Positions 31,793 to 42,282 of a stretch of 64,000 nt of DNA are shown here, piece after piece. The stretch is taken from NCBI GenBank assembly GCA_030647775.1, contig JAUSJC010000010.1, positions 248,001 through 312,000 on the forward strand, written 5' to 3'. A model generated the notes under the pieces. The model worked only from the letters and a program-made list of their open reading frames with translations. It ran no database searches and was not told the origin of the DNA. Each line of letters begins with the position of its first letter. The first letter of the stretch is position 1. Both the position numbers and the translations under genes were made by a program. The stretch is from Candidatus Curtissbacteria bacterium. GTDB taxonomy: Bacteria > Patescibacteria > Microgenomatia > Curtissbacterales > GWA2-41-24.

Positions 31793-33097
31793 ATGACTTT
31801 AACAATTGTAGGCGCTGGATATGTTGGTCTTGTCACCGCTGCCGTTTTTTCCGAACTCGGCAATAAAGTTTATTGCATTGATGTCGACAAGAAAAAAGTC
31901 GAAGGCCTTAAAAAAGGTAAAGTACCGTTTTTTGAACCCTCTCTCGAAGAATTTATCAAAAGGAACACCCAGGCAAAAAGACTTTTCTTTACCGCAAGTT
32001 ACGCGGAATCGGTTCCCAAATCCCAGATTGTTTTTATATGCGTCGGCACCCCTCCCAAAGAAAATGGAGAAGCTAATCTTACTTATCTGTTTTCCGCTGT
32101 TGAAGAAACCGCCAAAAACCTTTCAGGATATACCCTGATTACCATTAAAAGTACCATTCCCATTGGCCACGAAGGTGACTTGGAAGCAATTGTCAAAAAA
32201 AATGCCAAAGCCAAGTTTGAATTTGCCGCCTCGCCGGAATTTTTAAGGGAAGGGACAGCCCTGGAAGACACCCTGCATCCGGACAGGATTGTCATTGGCA
32301 CTGCCAGCACCAAGGCCCAAAAACTGCTTTTAGAGCTGCATGCTCCCATTTCCGGGGAAAGAATCATTTGTGATATAAGATCCGCCCAGCTTATAAAATA
32401 TGCTTCAAATTCACTTTTAGCAACGAAGGTTTCCTTTGCAAATGCCCTTGCCACCCTGTGTGAAAAAATGGGAGCAGATGTTAAAAAAGTCTTATTGGGA
32501 GTAGGAGCCGACAAGCGCATCGGCCATTCTTTTCTTTATCCGGGCGTAGGCTATGGTGGCTCTTGCCTCCCCAAAGATGTCTTGGCTTTTATTGCTCTTT
32601 CTTCTCATTTTGGTTACGACTTTGAACTAATCCGTGCCGTTGATGCCATCAATAATAACCAAATTGAATCTTTTATAGTCAAAATCCAAAATGCTCTTAA
32701 AGCAGGAGGCAAAAACGGTAAAACCACGGCGGGTAAAGAATTAGCCGTTTTAGGTTTGGCTTTTAAACCAAATACCGACGACATGCGCGATGCGCCATCG
32801 ATAAAAATTATTAATCACCTAACTGGCCTTGGTTACAAAGTTACTGCATACGACCCGCAGGCCATGGAAAATGCCAAAAAGGTTCTCCCTGATATTAAAT
32901 ATGCCAAAGATGAGTATCGGGCGGTCGATGGTAAAGATGCTATGATAATCATCACGGAGTGGTCACAATTTGCAAACCTTGACATGGATCGCGTTAAAAA
33001 GCTTTTAAGACACCCCATTATTATCGACGGTCGTAATCTCCTGGATCCTGAAAAAATTCAAAGACTTGGATTTAAATACGTTAGCATCGGCAGATGA
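31793..33097 (+). CDS. ugd: UDP-glucose 6-dehydrogenase
   Basis: 434 residues. Oxidises UDP-glucose to UDP-glucuronate with NAD. GAGYVGLVTA (about 6-15), VGTPPKENGEA, catalytic Cys in YGGSCLPKD, and GLAFKPNTDDMRDAPS. ATG 31793 is chosen because the Rossmann strand starts there; ATG 31772 lies in the 5' hairpin. The end overlaps the next gene by 4 nt (ATGA). Confidence 0.93.
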   Translation: MTLTIVGAGYVGLVTAAVFSELGNKVYCIDVDKKKVEGLKKGKVPFFEPSLEEFIKRNTQAKRLFFTASYAESVPKSQIVFICVGTPPKENGEANLTYLFSAVEETAKNLSGYTLITIKSTIPIGHEGDLEAIVKKNAKAKFEFAASPEFLREGTALEDTLHPDRIVIGTASTKAQKLLLELHAPISGERIICDIRSAQLIKYASNSLLATKVSFANALATLCEKMGADVKKVLLGVGADKRIGHSFLYPGVGYGGSCLPKDVLAFIALSSHFGYDFELIRAVDAINNNQIESFIVKIQNALKAGGKNGKTTAGKELAVLGLAFKPNTDDMRDAPSIKIINHLTGLGYKVTAYDPQAMENAKKVLPDIKYAKDEYRAVDGKDAMIIITEWSQFANLDMDRVKKLLRHPIIIDGRNLLDPEKIQRLGFKYVSIGR

Positions 33098-34083
33098 AAA
33101 AAGCCCTAAATTCCGCGCGGAATCAAGGTTCTTCGAAGAAGGTTCTTATTACCGGAGTTGCCGGTTTTGTCGGCAGCCATCTTACAAAATATTTAATCGC
33201 CCAAAATTTCAAAGTAGTCGGTTTCTTTCACCCCCTGCATTCAACCGAAAATATAAGTTCTCTAAAAGACAAATTAGAGCTTGTGGCATGTGACATCCTA
33301 AACTATAAGCAGGTAGAAGAGGAAATTGCGGGGATAAAACCGGATTATGTTTTCCATCTTGCCGCATTTTCCTCGCCTTCGCAAAGTCTTCAAAATCCCC
33401 GCCAGACCTTGGAAAATAATATTTTCGGCCAGATCAACATACTAGATTCACTTGTAAAAATAAAATCCAATGCCAAAATTTTAATTGTCGGATCAGCTGA
33501 CGAATATGGAAACGTGGATAAAAAAGATTTACCCGTCAAGGAAGATCATCCGCTCTCTCCCGGTTCGCCATATGCCGTTTCAAAGGTTGCACAAGACATG
33601 CTTGGTTATCAGTACTTTTTAAATTACGGGTTAAACATCGTTAGGGTTAGACCCTCAAACCATATCGGCCCCCGCCAGGCACCGGTCTTTGTTGTGTCGG
33701 CATTTGCTTCTCAGATAGCCGTGCTGGAAAAACAAGGAGGAGGCATTATGAAAGTTGGCAATCTTGAGAGTGAGCGTGATTTTACTGATGTGGGGGATAT
33801 GGTAAAAGCTTATTTACTGGCTCTTGATAGGGGCAAAATCGGAGAAGTCTACAATATCGGTTCGGGGAAAGTAATCAAAATTGGAAAAATATTAGAAATA
33901 ATGCTTTCGCAAGTGCATGTAAAAATAACCCCCCAAAAGGATAATGGACTCTTTCGGCCGACAGAGGTTTTTTATAGTGATCCAACAAAATTTAAAAAAC
34001 AGACCGGTTGGCAGCCAACTATTCCCATCAAGACCACTCTTTTTGATACAATAAACTACGAAAGAGAGAAACTCAAAGTATGA
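33094..34083 (+). CDS. rmd: GDP-6-deoxy-D-lyxo-4-hexulose reductase-like SDR
   Basis: 329 residues. NAD(P)-binding [10 protein letters not shown] (about 22-31), [20 protein letters not shown] (catalytic Tyr/Lys) and the Rmd-like [21 protein letters not shown] and [13 protein letters not shown]. With the adjacent gmd it would make GDP-D-rhamnose. The first 14 residues are a basic extension; the next in-frame start is far inside the domain. Overlaps both neighbours by 4 nt. Confidence 0.85.
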   Translation: MKKALNSARNQGSSKKVLITGVAGFVGSHLTKYLIAQNFKVVGFFHPLHSTENISSLKDKLELVACDILNYKQVEEEIAGIKPDYVFHLAAFSSPSQSLQNPRQTLENNIFGQINILDSLVKIKSNAKILIVGSADEYGNVDKKDLPVKEDHPLSPGSPYAVSKVAQDMLGYQYFLNYGLNIVRVRPSNHIGPRQAPVFVVSAFASQIAVLEKQGGGIMKVGNLESERDFTDVGDMVKAYLLALDRGKIGEVYNIGSGKVIKIGKILEIMLSQVHVKITPQKDNGLFRPTEVFYSDPTKFKKQTGWQPTIPIKTTLFDTINYEREKLKV

Positions 34084-35051
34084 AAAGAGTGCTAATCACC
34101 GGTATCACTGGACAAGACGGCTCCTACCTTGCCGAATTTTTGCTCTCCAAAGGTTATAAGGTTTATGGTCTCACCAGAAGGACATCGACTCCCAATTATG
34201 AACGCATCAAACACATCCAGGATCAAATTGAACTGCTTCCGGGAGATCTTCTTGACCAGCAGTCGCTAACCTCAGCTGTCGCCAAGGCTAACCCGGACGA
34301 AATTTATAACCTCGCCGCCCAAAGTTTTGTCCAGACGTCATGGTCCCAGCCGGTCTTAACCGGAGAATTTACTGCTCTTGGAGCAACAAGAATGTTGGAA
34401 GCCCTAAGACAGGCAAAACCGGGGGCCAGATTTTATCAGGCTTCTTCATCAGAAATGTTTGGCAAAGCGCACGAAACGCCGCAGAATGAAAATACCCCAT
34501 TTCACCCAAGAAGCCCCTATGGCGTTGCCAAAGTCTACGCCCACTGGATTACAATCAACTACAGAGAGTCGTATGACGTTTTTGCTGTTTCCGGGATTCT
34601 TTTTAACCATGAATCTCCAAGACGCGGCTTGGAATTTGTCACCAGGAAAATATCCCACTCCGTTGCCAAAATCCACCTTAAAGAGCAGGACCATATTGTC
34701 CTGGGAAACCTTGAGGCAAAACGCGATTGGGGTTTTGCCGGCGATTATGTCGAGGCAATGTGGCTAATGCTGCAGCAGTCAAAACCGGATGATTATGTTG
34801 TAGCCACAGGTCAAAATCATTCGGTAAAAGAATTCGTCCAAGAAGCATTTAAGGTGATTGGTATTTCCAATTGGCAAAAATACGTTAAAACCTCGAAAGA
34901 ATTTGTTCGCCCGGCTGAAGTGGATTTTTTAATTGGGGACAGTTCTAAAGCAAGAAAGGTTCTTGGATGGAAGCCGAAAGTAAATTTCCGGCAACTCGTA
35001 AGAATGATGGTCGAGTCCGATATCAAGCTTCTTGAGAAAAACCACAGATGA
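34080..35051 (+). CDS. gmd: GDP-mannose 4,6-dehydratase
   Basis: 323 residues. Converts GDP-mannose to GDP-4-keto-6-deoxymannose. NADP-binding [14 protein letters not shown] (about 7-20), [22 protein letters not shown] and catalytic [18 protein letters not shown] and FVTRKI. Coupled to rmd upstream (ATGA) and the GT2-GtrA gene downstream. Confidence 0.95.
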   Translation: MKRVLITGITGQDGSYLAEFLLSKGYKVYGLTRRTSTPNYERIKHIQDQIELLPGDLLDQQSLTSAVAKANPDEIYNLAAQSFVQTSWSQPVLTGEFTALGATRMLEALRQAKPGARFYQASSSEMFGKAHETPQNENTPFHPRSPYGVAKVYAHWITINYRESYDVFAVSGILFNHESPRRGLEFVTRKISHSVAKIHLKEQDHIVLGNLEAKRDWGFAGDYVEAMWLMLQQSKPDDYVVATGQNHSVKEFVQEAFKVIGISNWQKYVKTSKEFVRPAEVDFLIGDSSKARKVLGWKPKVNFRQLVRMMVESDIKLLEKNHR

Positions 35052-36250
35052 AACTCGTTGTTAACATCCCAACCTACAATGAAAAAGAAAACATTGAATC
35101 CTGCATTAAAAATGTCCTTGCCCAGGCGAAAAACCTAAAAGGGCTAGATCTCGAGATTTTGGTTTCCGATAGTCATTCACCGGATGGTACGGGCGAAATT
35201 GTTAAAAAAATTTCACGAACCAACCCAAAAGTTCACTATCTGGATGTAAAAGAACGCGGTTTAGGAGTTGGTATCGTCAAGGGCCACAGATACGCTATCG
35301 ACAAACTAAAAGCGGATATCTTAGCTCAAATGGATGGGGATCTTTCCCACGATCCGGTGACATTACCGCAAATGATTTCTTTCATAAATCAAGGCTACGA
35401 TTTAGTCAACGGCTCCAGAATGATAAAGGGCGGTAAAAATCTTCTTGGGTGGCATCGCAGGCTTTTTACTAGAGGTTCTGCCTTATTTTGCAAATTGAGT
35501 TGGGGGACTTTCAAACTCACAGAATATACTAATTCATACCGGGTTTTCACGAGAGGACTTTTCCAAAAGATTGATTTTTCCAAAGTCCCATGGAAGTCTA
35601 AAACTTATATCATCCAGCCGGCTTTTTTATATGCGGCAATTGAAGCCGGGGCAAAAATCAAAGAAGTCCCGATTACTTTTCAAGACAGGAAAAAAGGGTA
35701 TTCAAAAGCCAAGATTGTTGCTTACACTTTTGACGTTCTAAGGTTTGGTATTAGGGTCCGTCTGGAAAAATCCGCCACTTTCATTAAGTTCTTGATCGTC
35801 GGCACGATGAGTTATTTTGTCAATGCCGTTTTATTGGGCCTTTTATTTCGCGGCCAAATCTATTCATTAAAAGTTTTACCCGGTCCGATTCTATCTTTTC
35901 TTCCCCTCGGTGGAATGGCGGCAAAAATTTCTATAATTACTCTAGACCGCCTGTTCATTGCTTCAGTAATCGCCGCGGAAGTTTCAATTATCTTCAACTT
36001 TTTTTGGCACGAAAATTGGACTTTTAAAAACCGTGAGCATAAAGGTTCAATATTCCTGCGGCTTTTTAAATTTAACTCCTCATCGATAATCAGCCCGATT
36101 ATCCAAGTTGTGAGCATTCAGGTTTTCTTCCATGTTCTCCACTTGAGTGAGCAAATTGGCCTGGCTGTCGGCGTAATAGTCGGACTGTTCGTAAATTATG
36201 CCATCAATATCCTTTGGATTTGGAAAGCCCATCCCCGGCCCGCTAAATAA
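35048..36250 (+). CDS. GT2 polyprenyl-phosphate mannosyltransferase fused to a GtrA domain
   Basis: 400 residues. GT2 part (about 1-235) of the dolichyl-phosphate mannose synthase type: [22 protein letters not shown], the metal motif DGDLSHDP and [11 protein letters not shown]. GtrA-like part (about 245-395) has four helices, with [14 protein letters not shown] and [14 protein letters not shown]. It likely charges undecaprenyl phosphate with a sugar and helps flip it, feeding the GT-C enzymes around it. Confidence 0.88.
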   Translation: MKLVVNIPTYNEKENIESCIKNVLAQAKNLKGLDLEILVSDSHSPDGTGEIVKKISRTNPKVHYLDVKERGLGVGIVKGHRYAIDKLKADILAQMDGDLSHDPVTLPQMISFINQGYDLVNGSRMIKGGKNLLGWHRRLFTRGSALFCKLSWGTFKLTEYTNSYRVFTRGLFQKIDFSKVPWKSKTYIIQPAFLYAAIEAGAKIKEVPITFQDRKKGYSKAKIVAYTFDVLRFGIRVRLEKSATFIKFLIVGTMSYFVNAVLLGLLFRGQIYSLKVLPGPILSFLPLGGMAAKISIITLDRLFIASVIAAEVSIIFNFFWHENWTFKNREHKGSIFLRLFKFNSSSIISPIIQVVSIQVFFHVLHLSEQIGLAVGVIVGLFVNYAINILWIWKAHPRPAK

Positions 36251-36251
36251 A

Positions 36252-37757
36252 ATGCGCATTGAAAAAAAGAAATTAGAATTAATTATTATTGCCGCGGTCA
36301 TTTTGATTGCAGTTTTTTTTCGCTTCTGGCAGATTCGTGATTATGTCGTCTTCTTGGGTGACGAAGGCCGCGATATGCTCGTTATGAGAAATATGATTCT
36401 GGAAAAACGTCCGGTTTTTCTTGGCCCGACAGCCTCTGTCGGGGGTTTTTACCTTGGCCCGATTTATTACTGGATGGCAGCTCCGTTTTTGGCACTTTGG
36501 CGCTTTGACCCCGTTGGCCCTTCCGTTATGGTTGCCACGTTCGGAGTCGCTACTGTCGTCCTTCTTTATAAGTTTTTAAGAGAAGTGGCAGGATTTTGGC
36601 CGGCAACTCTTGCCAGTCTTCTTTATGCCATTGCCCCTTTAATTGTTCGGTACTCCAGGTCATCTTGGAACCCCAACCCTCTACCATTTTTCGCCCTTCT
36701 GCAAATCTATTCTGTCTATTTGGCAATTACCAGGAAAAAGCCTTTGCTTTTTTTGGTTTCCGGTTTATGTTTTGGGGTAGCGATCCAACTGCATTATTTG
36801 GCGATTTCTCTTATTCCGATCTCGATTGCAATAATCGTCTTAAATTCAAATTTCAAAAGTTGGCCCAAGGCGATTGCCTTGACATTTATCGGTGCTTTTA
36901 TTACTTTTTCTCCTTTTTTAATATTCGAAGCAAGGCACGGTTTTCCAAACTTTCACACGATTTTAGAATTTGTAACCCGCAAAACGACTCACGGTTATCA
37001 AAGTCCGAATATAATCTGGGTTATTTCGAACTTTGGCAATATTTTATTGGAAGATATTGCAAAATTTAGCGGAACCATTCTTACTAAAGTTGCTTTTTGG
37101 AGTTTAAGCTTCGGCAGTATATTTATTCTTGCCAAAAATTGGCAAAACGAGAAAAAGCGCCTTATCGGTTCAATTTGTGTCATTTGGTTTTTGGGGGGCT
37201 TGGCAGTTCTAAGGTTCTACTCCGGCCAGATATTCGATTACTATTTCGGTTTTATGTTTCCCGCGCCGTTTTTTGCGTTTGGTGTTGTTGTAGGGGAGTA
37301 TTGGCAAAAGAATACTTTCAAGTTAATTTTTATTTCCTTTACAATTTTTGCATCGGTACTATTTTTAAATAGAGGTTTTTGGCAAAGCCCCCCCAACCGT
37401 TTAATTAATCAGACTCAAACTATTGCGGATTATGTAATACAAAAGTCTCAAGGCGAGCCTTTCAATTTCGCTCTAATGTCAGACCATAATAGCGACCACG
37501 CGTATCGCTATTTTCTGGAAATCAGAGGGGCAAAACCTGTACAATTAGAAACGATGGTTACAGACCAGCTTCTAATAGTCTGTGAATCAAAAAAATGTTC
37601 CCCGCTTGGATATCCAAGCTGGGAGGTAGCCGGTTTTGGTAGAGGAGAAGTAAATGACCAGTGGGAACTGCCAAATTTTGGAATCCGGATTTTTCGTCTG
37701 ACTCATTGGGCAGGTGCTCCCAACCCGGCCGGTAAACCCGCAGTCAAAGAACAATGA
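36252..37757 (+). CDS. GT39-like polytopic glycosyltransferase
   Basis: 501 residues from ATG 36252, one base after the previous stop; longer starts lie inside that gene. About eleven helices, with GDEGRD in the first outer loop (acidic GT-C motif) and a short outer C-terminal domain. Paralogue of the proteins at 14170 and 40822. Uses lipid-linked sugar in family members; acceptor unknown. The stop overlaps the ATG of pyrB by 4 nt, so the two are co-translated despite unrelated roles. Confidence 0.7.
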   Translation: MRIEKKKLELIIIAAVILIAVFFRFWQIRDYVVFLGDEGRDMLVMRNMILEKRPVFLGPTASVGGFYLGPIYYWMAAPFLALWRFDPVGPSVMVATFGVATVVLLYKFLREVAGFWPATLASLLYAIAPLIVRYSRSSWNPNPLPFFALLQIYSVYLAITRKKPLLFLVSGLCFGVAIQLHYLAISLIPISIAIIVLNSNFKSWPKAIALTFIGAFITFSPFLIFEARHGFPNFHTILEFVTRKTTHGYQSPNIIWVISNFGNILLEDIAKFSGTILTKVAFWSLSFGSIFILAKNWQNEKKRLIGSICVIWFLGGLAVLRFYSGQIFDYYFGFMFPAPFFAFGVVVGEYWQKNTFKLIFISFTIFASVLFLNRGFWQSPPNRLINQTQTIADYVIQKSQGEPFNFALMSDHNSDHAYRYFLEIRGAKPVQLETMVTDQLLIVCESKKCSPLGYPSWEVAGFGRGEVNDQWELPNFGIRIFRLTHWAGAPNPAGKPAVKEQ

Positions 37758-38674
37758 AATTAAAACACATTATATCTTCAAAACAGTTCGAGAAAAGTTT
37801 TATCCGATCTATTTTTGAAAAGGCCGATCAGATTAAAAGCGGCAGATATAATAAAAATATTCTTGCCGGTAGAATAATGGCGACACTCTTTTACGAACCC
37901 TCAACAAGGACAAGATTTTCTTTCGAGTCGGCGATGCAAAGGCTTGGCGGCAGCGTCATCTCAACCGAAAATGCATACCAGTTCTCTTCCGCTGCCAAAG
38001 GGGAAACAATTGAGGATACTATTAGGATTGTAAGCTCCTACAGCGATGTCATTGTCTTGAGGCACGACACGCTCGGCGCTTCCCAAGTAGCGGCAAGTCT
38101 TTCAAAAGTCCCCGTTATCAACGCCGGGGACGGAAATGGTGAGCACCCCACACAAGCGCTTCTCGATCTTTATACAATTTTCTCAAAATTCAAAACCCCC
38201 GATTTTACAGTTATCATGATTGGTGATCTTCTAAACGGAAGAACAATTCACTCGCTATCGTATCTACTTTCACTTTACCCAAAAATCAAAATTATTTTTG
38301 TTTCACCAAAAGCGCTGGCCATTCCCAAAACCTTAAAGAGTCATTTAATTGCTACCAAAATTGATTTTACCGAAACAGAAGATTTTGATTTTGCCTTAAA
38401 GAAAGCGGACGTAATTTACCAGACAAGAATTCAAAAAGAAAGGTTTAAAACAAAAAACGATTATAAGAAATATTTTGGAAGGTTCATCATTGATGAAAGT
38501 ACTTTGCAAAAGATTAAACCAAGAAGTATCATTATGCACCCTCTGCCAAGAATTAACGAAATTGCACCTAGTGTTGATTCTGACCCCCGTGCCCTTTACT
38601 TCCAGCAGGCGGCAAATGGCGTTTACATTAGAATGGCCCTTCTGCTTTATCTCCTTGGCCCGAAAAATCAATGA
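37754..38674 (+). CDS. pyrB: Aspartate carbamoyltransferase catalytic subunit
   Basis: 306 residues. Second step of de novo pyrimidine synthesis: carbamoyl phosphate plus aspartate. Carbamoyl-phosphate site PSTRTRFSFE (about 49-58), HPTQALLDLYT (about 132-142), and aspartate-side MHPLPRINEI (about 260-269). No other pyr gene is in the window. It sits inside the glycan locus, coupled to a GT39-like gene. The stop codon lies in the loop of a downstream hairpin. Confidence 0.94.
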   Translation: MKLKHIISSKQFEKSFIRSIFEKADQIKSGRYNKNILAGRIMATLFYEPSTRTRFSFESAMQRLGGSVISTENAYQFSSAAKGETIEDTIRIVSSYSDVIVLRHDTLGASQVAASLSKVPVINAGDGNGEHPTQALLDLYTIFSKFKTPDFTVIMIGDLLNGRTIHSLSYLLSLYPKIKIIFVSPKALAIPKTLKSHLIATKIDFTETEDFDFALKKADVIYQTRIQKERFKTKNDYKKYFGRFIIDESTLQKIKPRSIIMHPLPRINEIAPSVDSDPRALYFQQAANGVYIRMALLLYLLGPKNQ

Positions 38675-38690
38675 TAATTTTCGGGCTTTG
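38658..38690 (+). terminator. Hairpin at the pyrB stop, possible terminator
   Basis: GCCCGAAAA (38658-38666) and TTTTCGGGC (38678-38686) flank an 11-nt loop that contains the pyrB TGA. Only TTTG follows, so termination may be weak. Its end overlaps the -35 box of the next promoter. Confidence 0.5.
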
Positions 38691-38717
38691 ACAAAGCAGA
38701 GTCCTCAAAGCGATAAT
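38688..38717 (+). promoter_or_regulatory. Promoter TTGACA-N18-GATAAT
   Basis: Perfect TTGACA (38688-38693), 18-nt spacer, GATAAT (38712-38717), ten bases before ATG 38728. Confidence 0.6.
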
Positions 38718-38727
38718 TATTCTTACA

Positions 38728-39549
38728 ATGAAACCAAATCCGCTAGGCCCGCAGTCGAGTCTTGACTCGACGAGGACCGCAAGGAAGTTAACCGAAGGAA
38801 AACTTCCTTATCTTTCAGTTATCATCCCGGCTTACAATGAAGAACCAAATTTCGAAAAAGGTCTTCTCGAGGCTGTCCCCAAATATTTGGAAAAACAAAA
38901 TTATTCTTATGAAATCTTAATTGTAGATGATGGCTCGCTCGACCAGACGGCAAAACTTTGCCAGGGCTTTGCCCAAAAACATAAAAATGTCCGGGTCATC
39001 AAAAACCCCCATCAGGGGAAAGCTGAAACGGTGAAAAAGGGAGTCCAAGAAGCAGGTGGTGAGTACATACTCTTTACCGATTTTGATCAGGCGACCCCAA
39101 TTTCCGAAATTGAAAAACTTATGCCTTTTTTTCCACAGTATGATATTGTCATCGGCTCCCGTCAGCTCCCCGGTGCCAAGCGCGAAAAAGAATCATTGCA
39201 CCGTCATTTAATGGGTTTAGTGTTTAATATGATTGTCCAGACAATCGCCGTTAGGGGGATTTGGGACACTCAAGCCGGTTTTAAATGCTTCAAGAAAGAA
39301 GTTGCAAAAGAACTATTTGGACAGCTTAAAGTCTACGGAAAAGGCAAGCAGATCCAAGGGGCTTTAGTTACTGCTTTTGATGTTGAACTTCTTTTTATTG
39401 CCAGAAAGAAAGGCTACAAAATAAAAGAAGTACCTATCATGTGGCACGCTGTTGAGACAACGCGGGTCAGCCCGCTTAAAGATTCCGTAAGGATGTTTCG
39501 GGACGTCCTCAAAGTCCGCCTAAACGATATTAAGGGTGTCTATAAATAA
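38728..39549 (+). CDS. GT2 dolichyl-phosphate glucose synthase-like (ALG5-type)
   Basis: 273 residues. GT2 fold with VIIPAYNEEPNFEKG (about 32-46), IVDDGS (about 70-75), DFDQATP metal/acceptor motif and GSRQLPGAK. It resembles enzymes that make polyprenyl-phosphate glucose. No transmembrane helices are evident. The first 28 residues come from two small hairpins (GTCGAGTC-TT-GACTCGAC near 38753-38770 and AAGGAAGTT...AACTTCCTT) and have no family counterpart. A promoter ten bases upstream supports ATG 38728. Confidence 0.82.
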   Translation: MKPNPLGPQSSLDSTRTARKLTEGKLPYLSVIIPAYNEEPNFEKGLLEAVPKYLEKQNYSYEILIVDDGSLDQTAKLCQGFAQKHKNVRVIKNPHQGKAETVKKGVQEAGGEYILFTDFDQATPISEIEKLMPFFPQYDIVIGSRQLPGAKREKESLHRHLMGLVFNMIVQTIAVRGIWDTQAGFKCFKKEVAKELFGQLKVYGKGKQIQGALVTAFDVELLFIARKKGYKIKEVPIMWHAVETTRVSPLKDSVRMFRDVLKVRLNDIKGVYK

Positions 39550-39614
39550 ATTGAATCTCCGATCTTATTCAGTTAGTTCCTAATTTGGCTTTGTCAAAGC
39601 AATTTAGGTAGAAT
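39550..39614 (+). promoter_or_regulatory. Promoter TTGGCT-N18-TAGAAT before the GT87-like gene
   Basis: TTGGCT (39585-39590) and TAGAAT (39609-39614) with an 18-nt spacer lie eight bases before GTG 39623. The TTG at 39614 overlaps the -10 box, which argues for GTG as the real start. Confidence 0.5.
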
Positions 39615-39622
39615 TGTCTAAA

Positions 39623-40825
39623 GTGTCCAAACTCGAAAAAATACTCCTTGCGGCAAACGTCCTTCTATATGGTTTCTTAGCCGTATTCTCCTACGCTTAT
39701 GTTGATTTGAACCTGACACTTTCCCAAAACCCTGCCGCGCTCGAATTTGTCGGCCTCATGCAGCAGCTTGGCTATTATCACCGCCCCCAGGCGACCTTTA
39801 TATATGTAATCTTTATAGCTGTCGCCTTCTCTTTTTTCGTCTTGAATTTATTTCTTTTTGCCAAATCAAAAATCAGCCTTAAATATCTCAAGGTTGCCAC
39901 CGTCGTAAATACGCTGATACTTATCTTTGCCTACCCGTTTTTGTCATCGGACCTTTTTAATTATCTTTTTGACGCCAAAATCATTACCCATTATCACGTC
40001 AGTCCATACAATCATCGCGCCTTGGATTTTCCCCAAGACGATTGGATCCGTTTCATGCGCTGGGTTCACCGCTATTCTCCCTATGGCCCGGCCTGGCTTG
40101 GGATGTCACTTATTCCCTCATTCCTTGGATTTGGAAAATTCCTATTAACGTTTTTTACTTTCAAAGTTTTTATCGGCATTTTCCATCTGGTTAACAGCAG
40201 AATTATCTATAAAGTTTTGGAGAAAGTTAACCCAAAACAAGCTCTTTTTGGCACCGCTTTTTACGCCCTTAATCCGCTGTTTTTAATTGAGGGTATTGCC
40301 AATGGCCACAATGATCTCGTTTTTGCCACATTTTTACTTCTCCCGATTTATTTTTCTCTCGCCAAACGGAAAGAAATCTTATTCGCCGCGACTTTTTTAA
40401 TAGGGGTACTTATTAAATATATTTCAGTTTTAAATCTTCCTTGGTACATAGTGAGGACTTATTTGAAAAAACCAAAAGGCTTTGAAAATTTTGTAATTTT
40501 AAATATCCTAACAATGGCCGTCTTTACCTTTTTATACTCGACCTTCAGGATTACCGTCCCATTTGTTTCTTCCGGTAGCACTCAAGTCCAGTTTCAGCCA
40601 TGGTATCTTTTCTGGACAATACCGCTTATCGCTTTTATTCCCAATCCTTTCTATATGGCAGTCGCAATAATTTTGGTAATTGGATCAATGTTGCGTTATC
40701 TTCCGTTTATCTATTTCGGCGACTGGTCCACGCCCGGAACCATCCAGTATATGCGCCTAGTAACTGTTCTGCCTACTTTTATAGCATTATTTGTAGTTGC
40801 GGTTCTAAAATTTAGGAAAAGATGA
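39623..40825 (+). CDS. GT87-like polytopic mannosyltransferase
   Basis: 400 residues, about ten helices. Outer-loop motifs YSPYGPAWLG and ALNPLFLIEGIANGHND resemble polyprenyl-phosphomannose-dependent mannosyltransferases (GT87/MptA-B-like GT-C). It probably elongates a surface glycan outside the membrane. GTG 39623 is chosen from promoter spacing. The stop overlaps the next ATG by 4 nt. Confidence 0.68.
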   Translation: MSKLEKILLAANVLLYGFLAVFSYAYVDLNLTLSQNPAALEFVGLMQQLGYYHRPQATFIYVIFIAVAFSFFVLNLFLFAKSKISLKYLKVATVVNTLILIFAYPFLSSDLFNYLFDAKIITHYHVSPYNHRALDFPQDDWIRFMRWVHRYSPYGPAWLGMSLIPSFLGFGKFLLTFFTFKVFIGIFHLVNSRIIYKVLEKVNPKQALFGTAFYALNPLFLIEGIANGHNDLVFATFLLLPIYFSLAKRKEILFAATFLIGVLIKYISVLNLPWYIVRTYLKKPKGFENFVILNILTMAVFTFLYSTFRITVPFVSSGSTQVQFQPWYLFWTIPLIAFIPNPFYMAVAIILVIGSMLRYLPFIYFGDWSTPGTIQYMRLVTVLPTFIALFVVAVLKFRKR

Positions 40826-42282
40826 AAAAAACCTATTTTGCCCTTGCAATAATTTTAACAGTTGCAGCACTTTTGAGAATTCCACTAGTTGCCCAGGGCT
40901 TTTTTGCTTTTACCTACGACCAGGGAAGGGATTTTCTGGCAGTTAGTCAAATAGTCGAAACTCATAAAATTCCCTTAATCGGCCCTACAACCGGGTTGCA
41001 GGGAATTTTCTACGGGCCGTGGTGGTATTATTTCTTAGTCCCATTATTTCTTATAACAAACGGTAATCCCACTGGCATAGCTCTAGCCTTTTCCGTTATT
41101 GGCATTATTAATGTTTTTCTTTTTTTCTTTCTCATTAAAAAAATCACCGGCAGCGATCTTGCCGCGCTTGGAGTCGCCGCTATTGCCGCAATGTCTTCGG
41201 TTTTTCTGACATCCTCCAGCCAAATTTGGAGTCCGTCTTTGGTTTTACCGCTTATGCTGCTTTATGTTTACTCCCTCGTAAAAATTTTTGAAAAGCACAC
41301 AAAACTCTGGTTTTTTCTGCTTGGTTTATCATCAGCTTTGGTTATGGAAAGTGGCGCAGCCTTCGGGATAGTACTTATAATTTCAACCTTTATCGCATTT
41401 ATCTTCTTCTCTAAAGATTTTTTTAGGAAAAATCTAATCTTCTTTTTCTTGGGACTGATGCTGATTTTCTTGCCGAGAATAATTTTTGAATTGCGGCATA
41501 ACTTTCTTATTACAAAATCCACTGTTGATTGGCTTAGCCATCCGAGGGTTTATCAGGAAAAGTTGAATATCCTCCAAAGGTTTTTTATAAGGATTGATCT
41601 TTTCGATTGGAATTTAGCCCAAACATTCACCCGGTCAAATAAAATTTTAACACTTATACCGATACTGGCAATTGTCCTTGGCCTTAAACTTTCAAAGTTT
41701 AAACTCCTCAAAAATAAGCTTTTCAAATTTCTTTCAATATTAACCATCATCATACTTTTGGGTTTCACTATTTACCCGGATGCGCTTTGGGATTACTACT
41801 TAGTCGGTTTACCGCAAATCGCCCTTACCATTTTTGCCATCAGCATTGCGCATCTATTGTCTTATGCAAAAAAACTTGCCATTTCCATTTTGACTCTGAC
41901 AATTATCTTGGGGTTTAACACCCAATTACTCTCCCCATTTTTAATTACTTGGCTTGGAGACGGGGCTATATACCGTAACCAAAAGATGGTTATGGACTAT
42001 ATTGCATCCCAAAAGCCGCAAAATTACAGTTTTTACGCTTATACACCGGCCATTTTTGATTACCCTTTCGACTACATTGTCGATTGGTATGCTAGAAGAG
42101 GTTTGATAGAAAAGCCCAAAAGCATGCAAAAATCTTTTTACTTGGTGATCAGAGATAAAAGTAATAAAAAGTATTTTAACGAGGGATGGTATGGGGATAA
42201 AACCAGGGATAAAACCCAAGTAATTGATAAAAAAGAATTTCCCGGCGATTTACTTTTGGAAAAGCATATCAGAAATGATTAA
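40822..42282 (+). CDS. GT39-like polytopic glycosyltransferase
   Basis: 486 residues, about eleven helices and a small outer C-terminal domain. First outer loop FTYDQGRDFLAVS carries the acidic GT-C motif. Paralogue of the 14170 and 36252 genes; the similarity to 14170 extends to LQGIFYGPWWYYFLVPLF versus WGVYFQPFWYYFLSIPLL. Coupled to both neighbours by overlaps. Confidence 0.72.
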   Translation: MKKTYFALAIILTVAALLRIPLVAQGFFAFTYDQGRDFLAVSQIVETHKIPLIGPTTGLQGIFYGPWWYYFLVPLFLITNGNPTGIALAFSVIGIINVFLFFFLIKKITGSDLAALGVAAIAAMSSVFLTSSSQIWSPSLVLPLMLLYVYSLVKIFEKHTKLWFFLLGLSSALVMESGAAFGIVLIISTFIAFIFFSKDFFRKNLIFFFLGLMLIFLPRIIFELRHNFLITKSTVDWLSHPRVYQEKLNILQRFFIRIDLFDWNLAQTFTRSNKILTLIPILAIVLGLKLSKFKLLKNKLFKFLSILTIIILLGFTIYPDALWDYYLVGLPQIALTIFAISIAHLLSYAKKLAISILTLTIILGFNTQLLSPFLITWLGDGAIYRNQKMVMDYIASQKPQNYSFYAYTPAIFDYPFDYIVDWYARRGLIEKPKSMQKSFYLVIRDKSNKKYFNEGWYGDKTRDKTQVIDKKEFPGDLLLEKHIRND

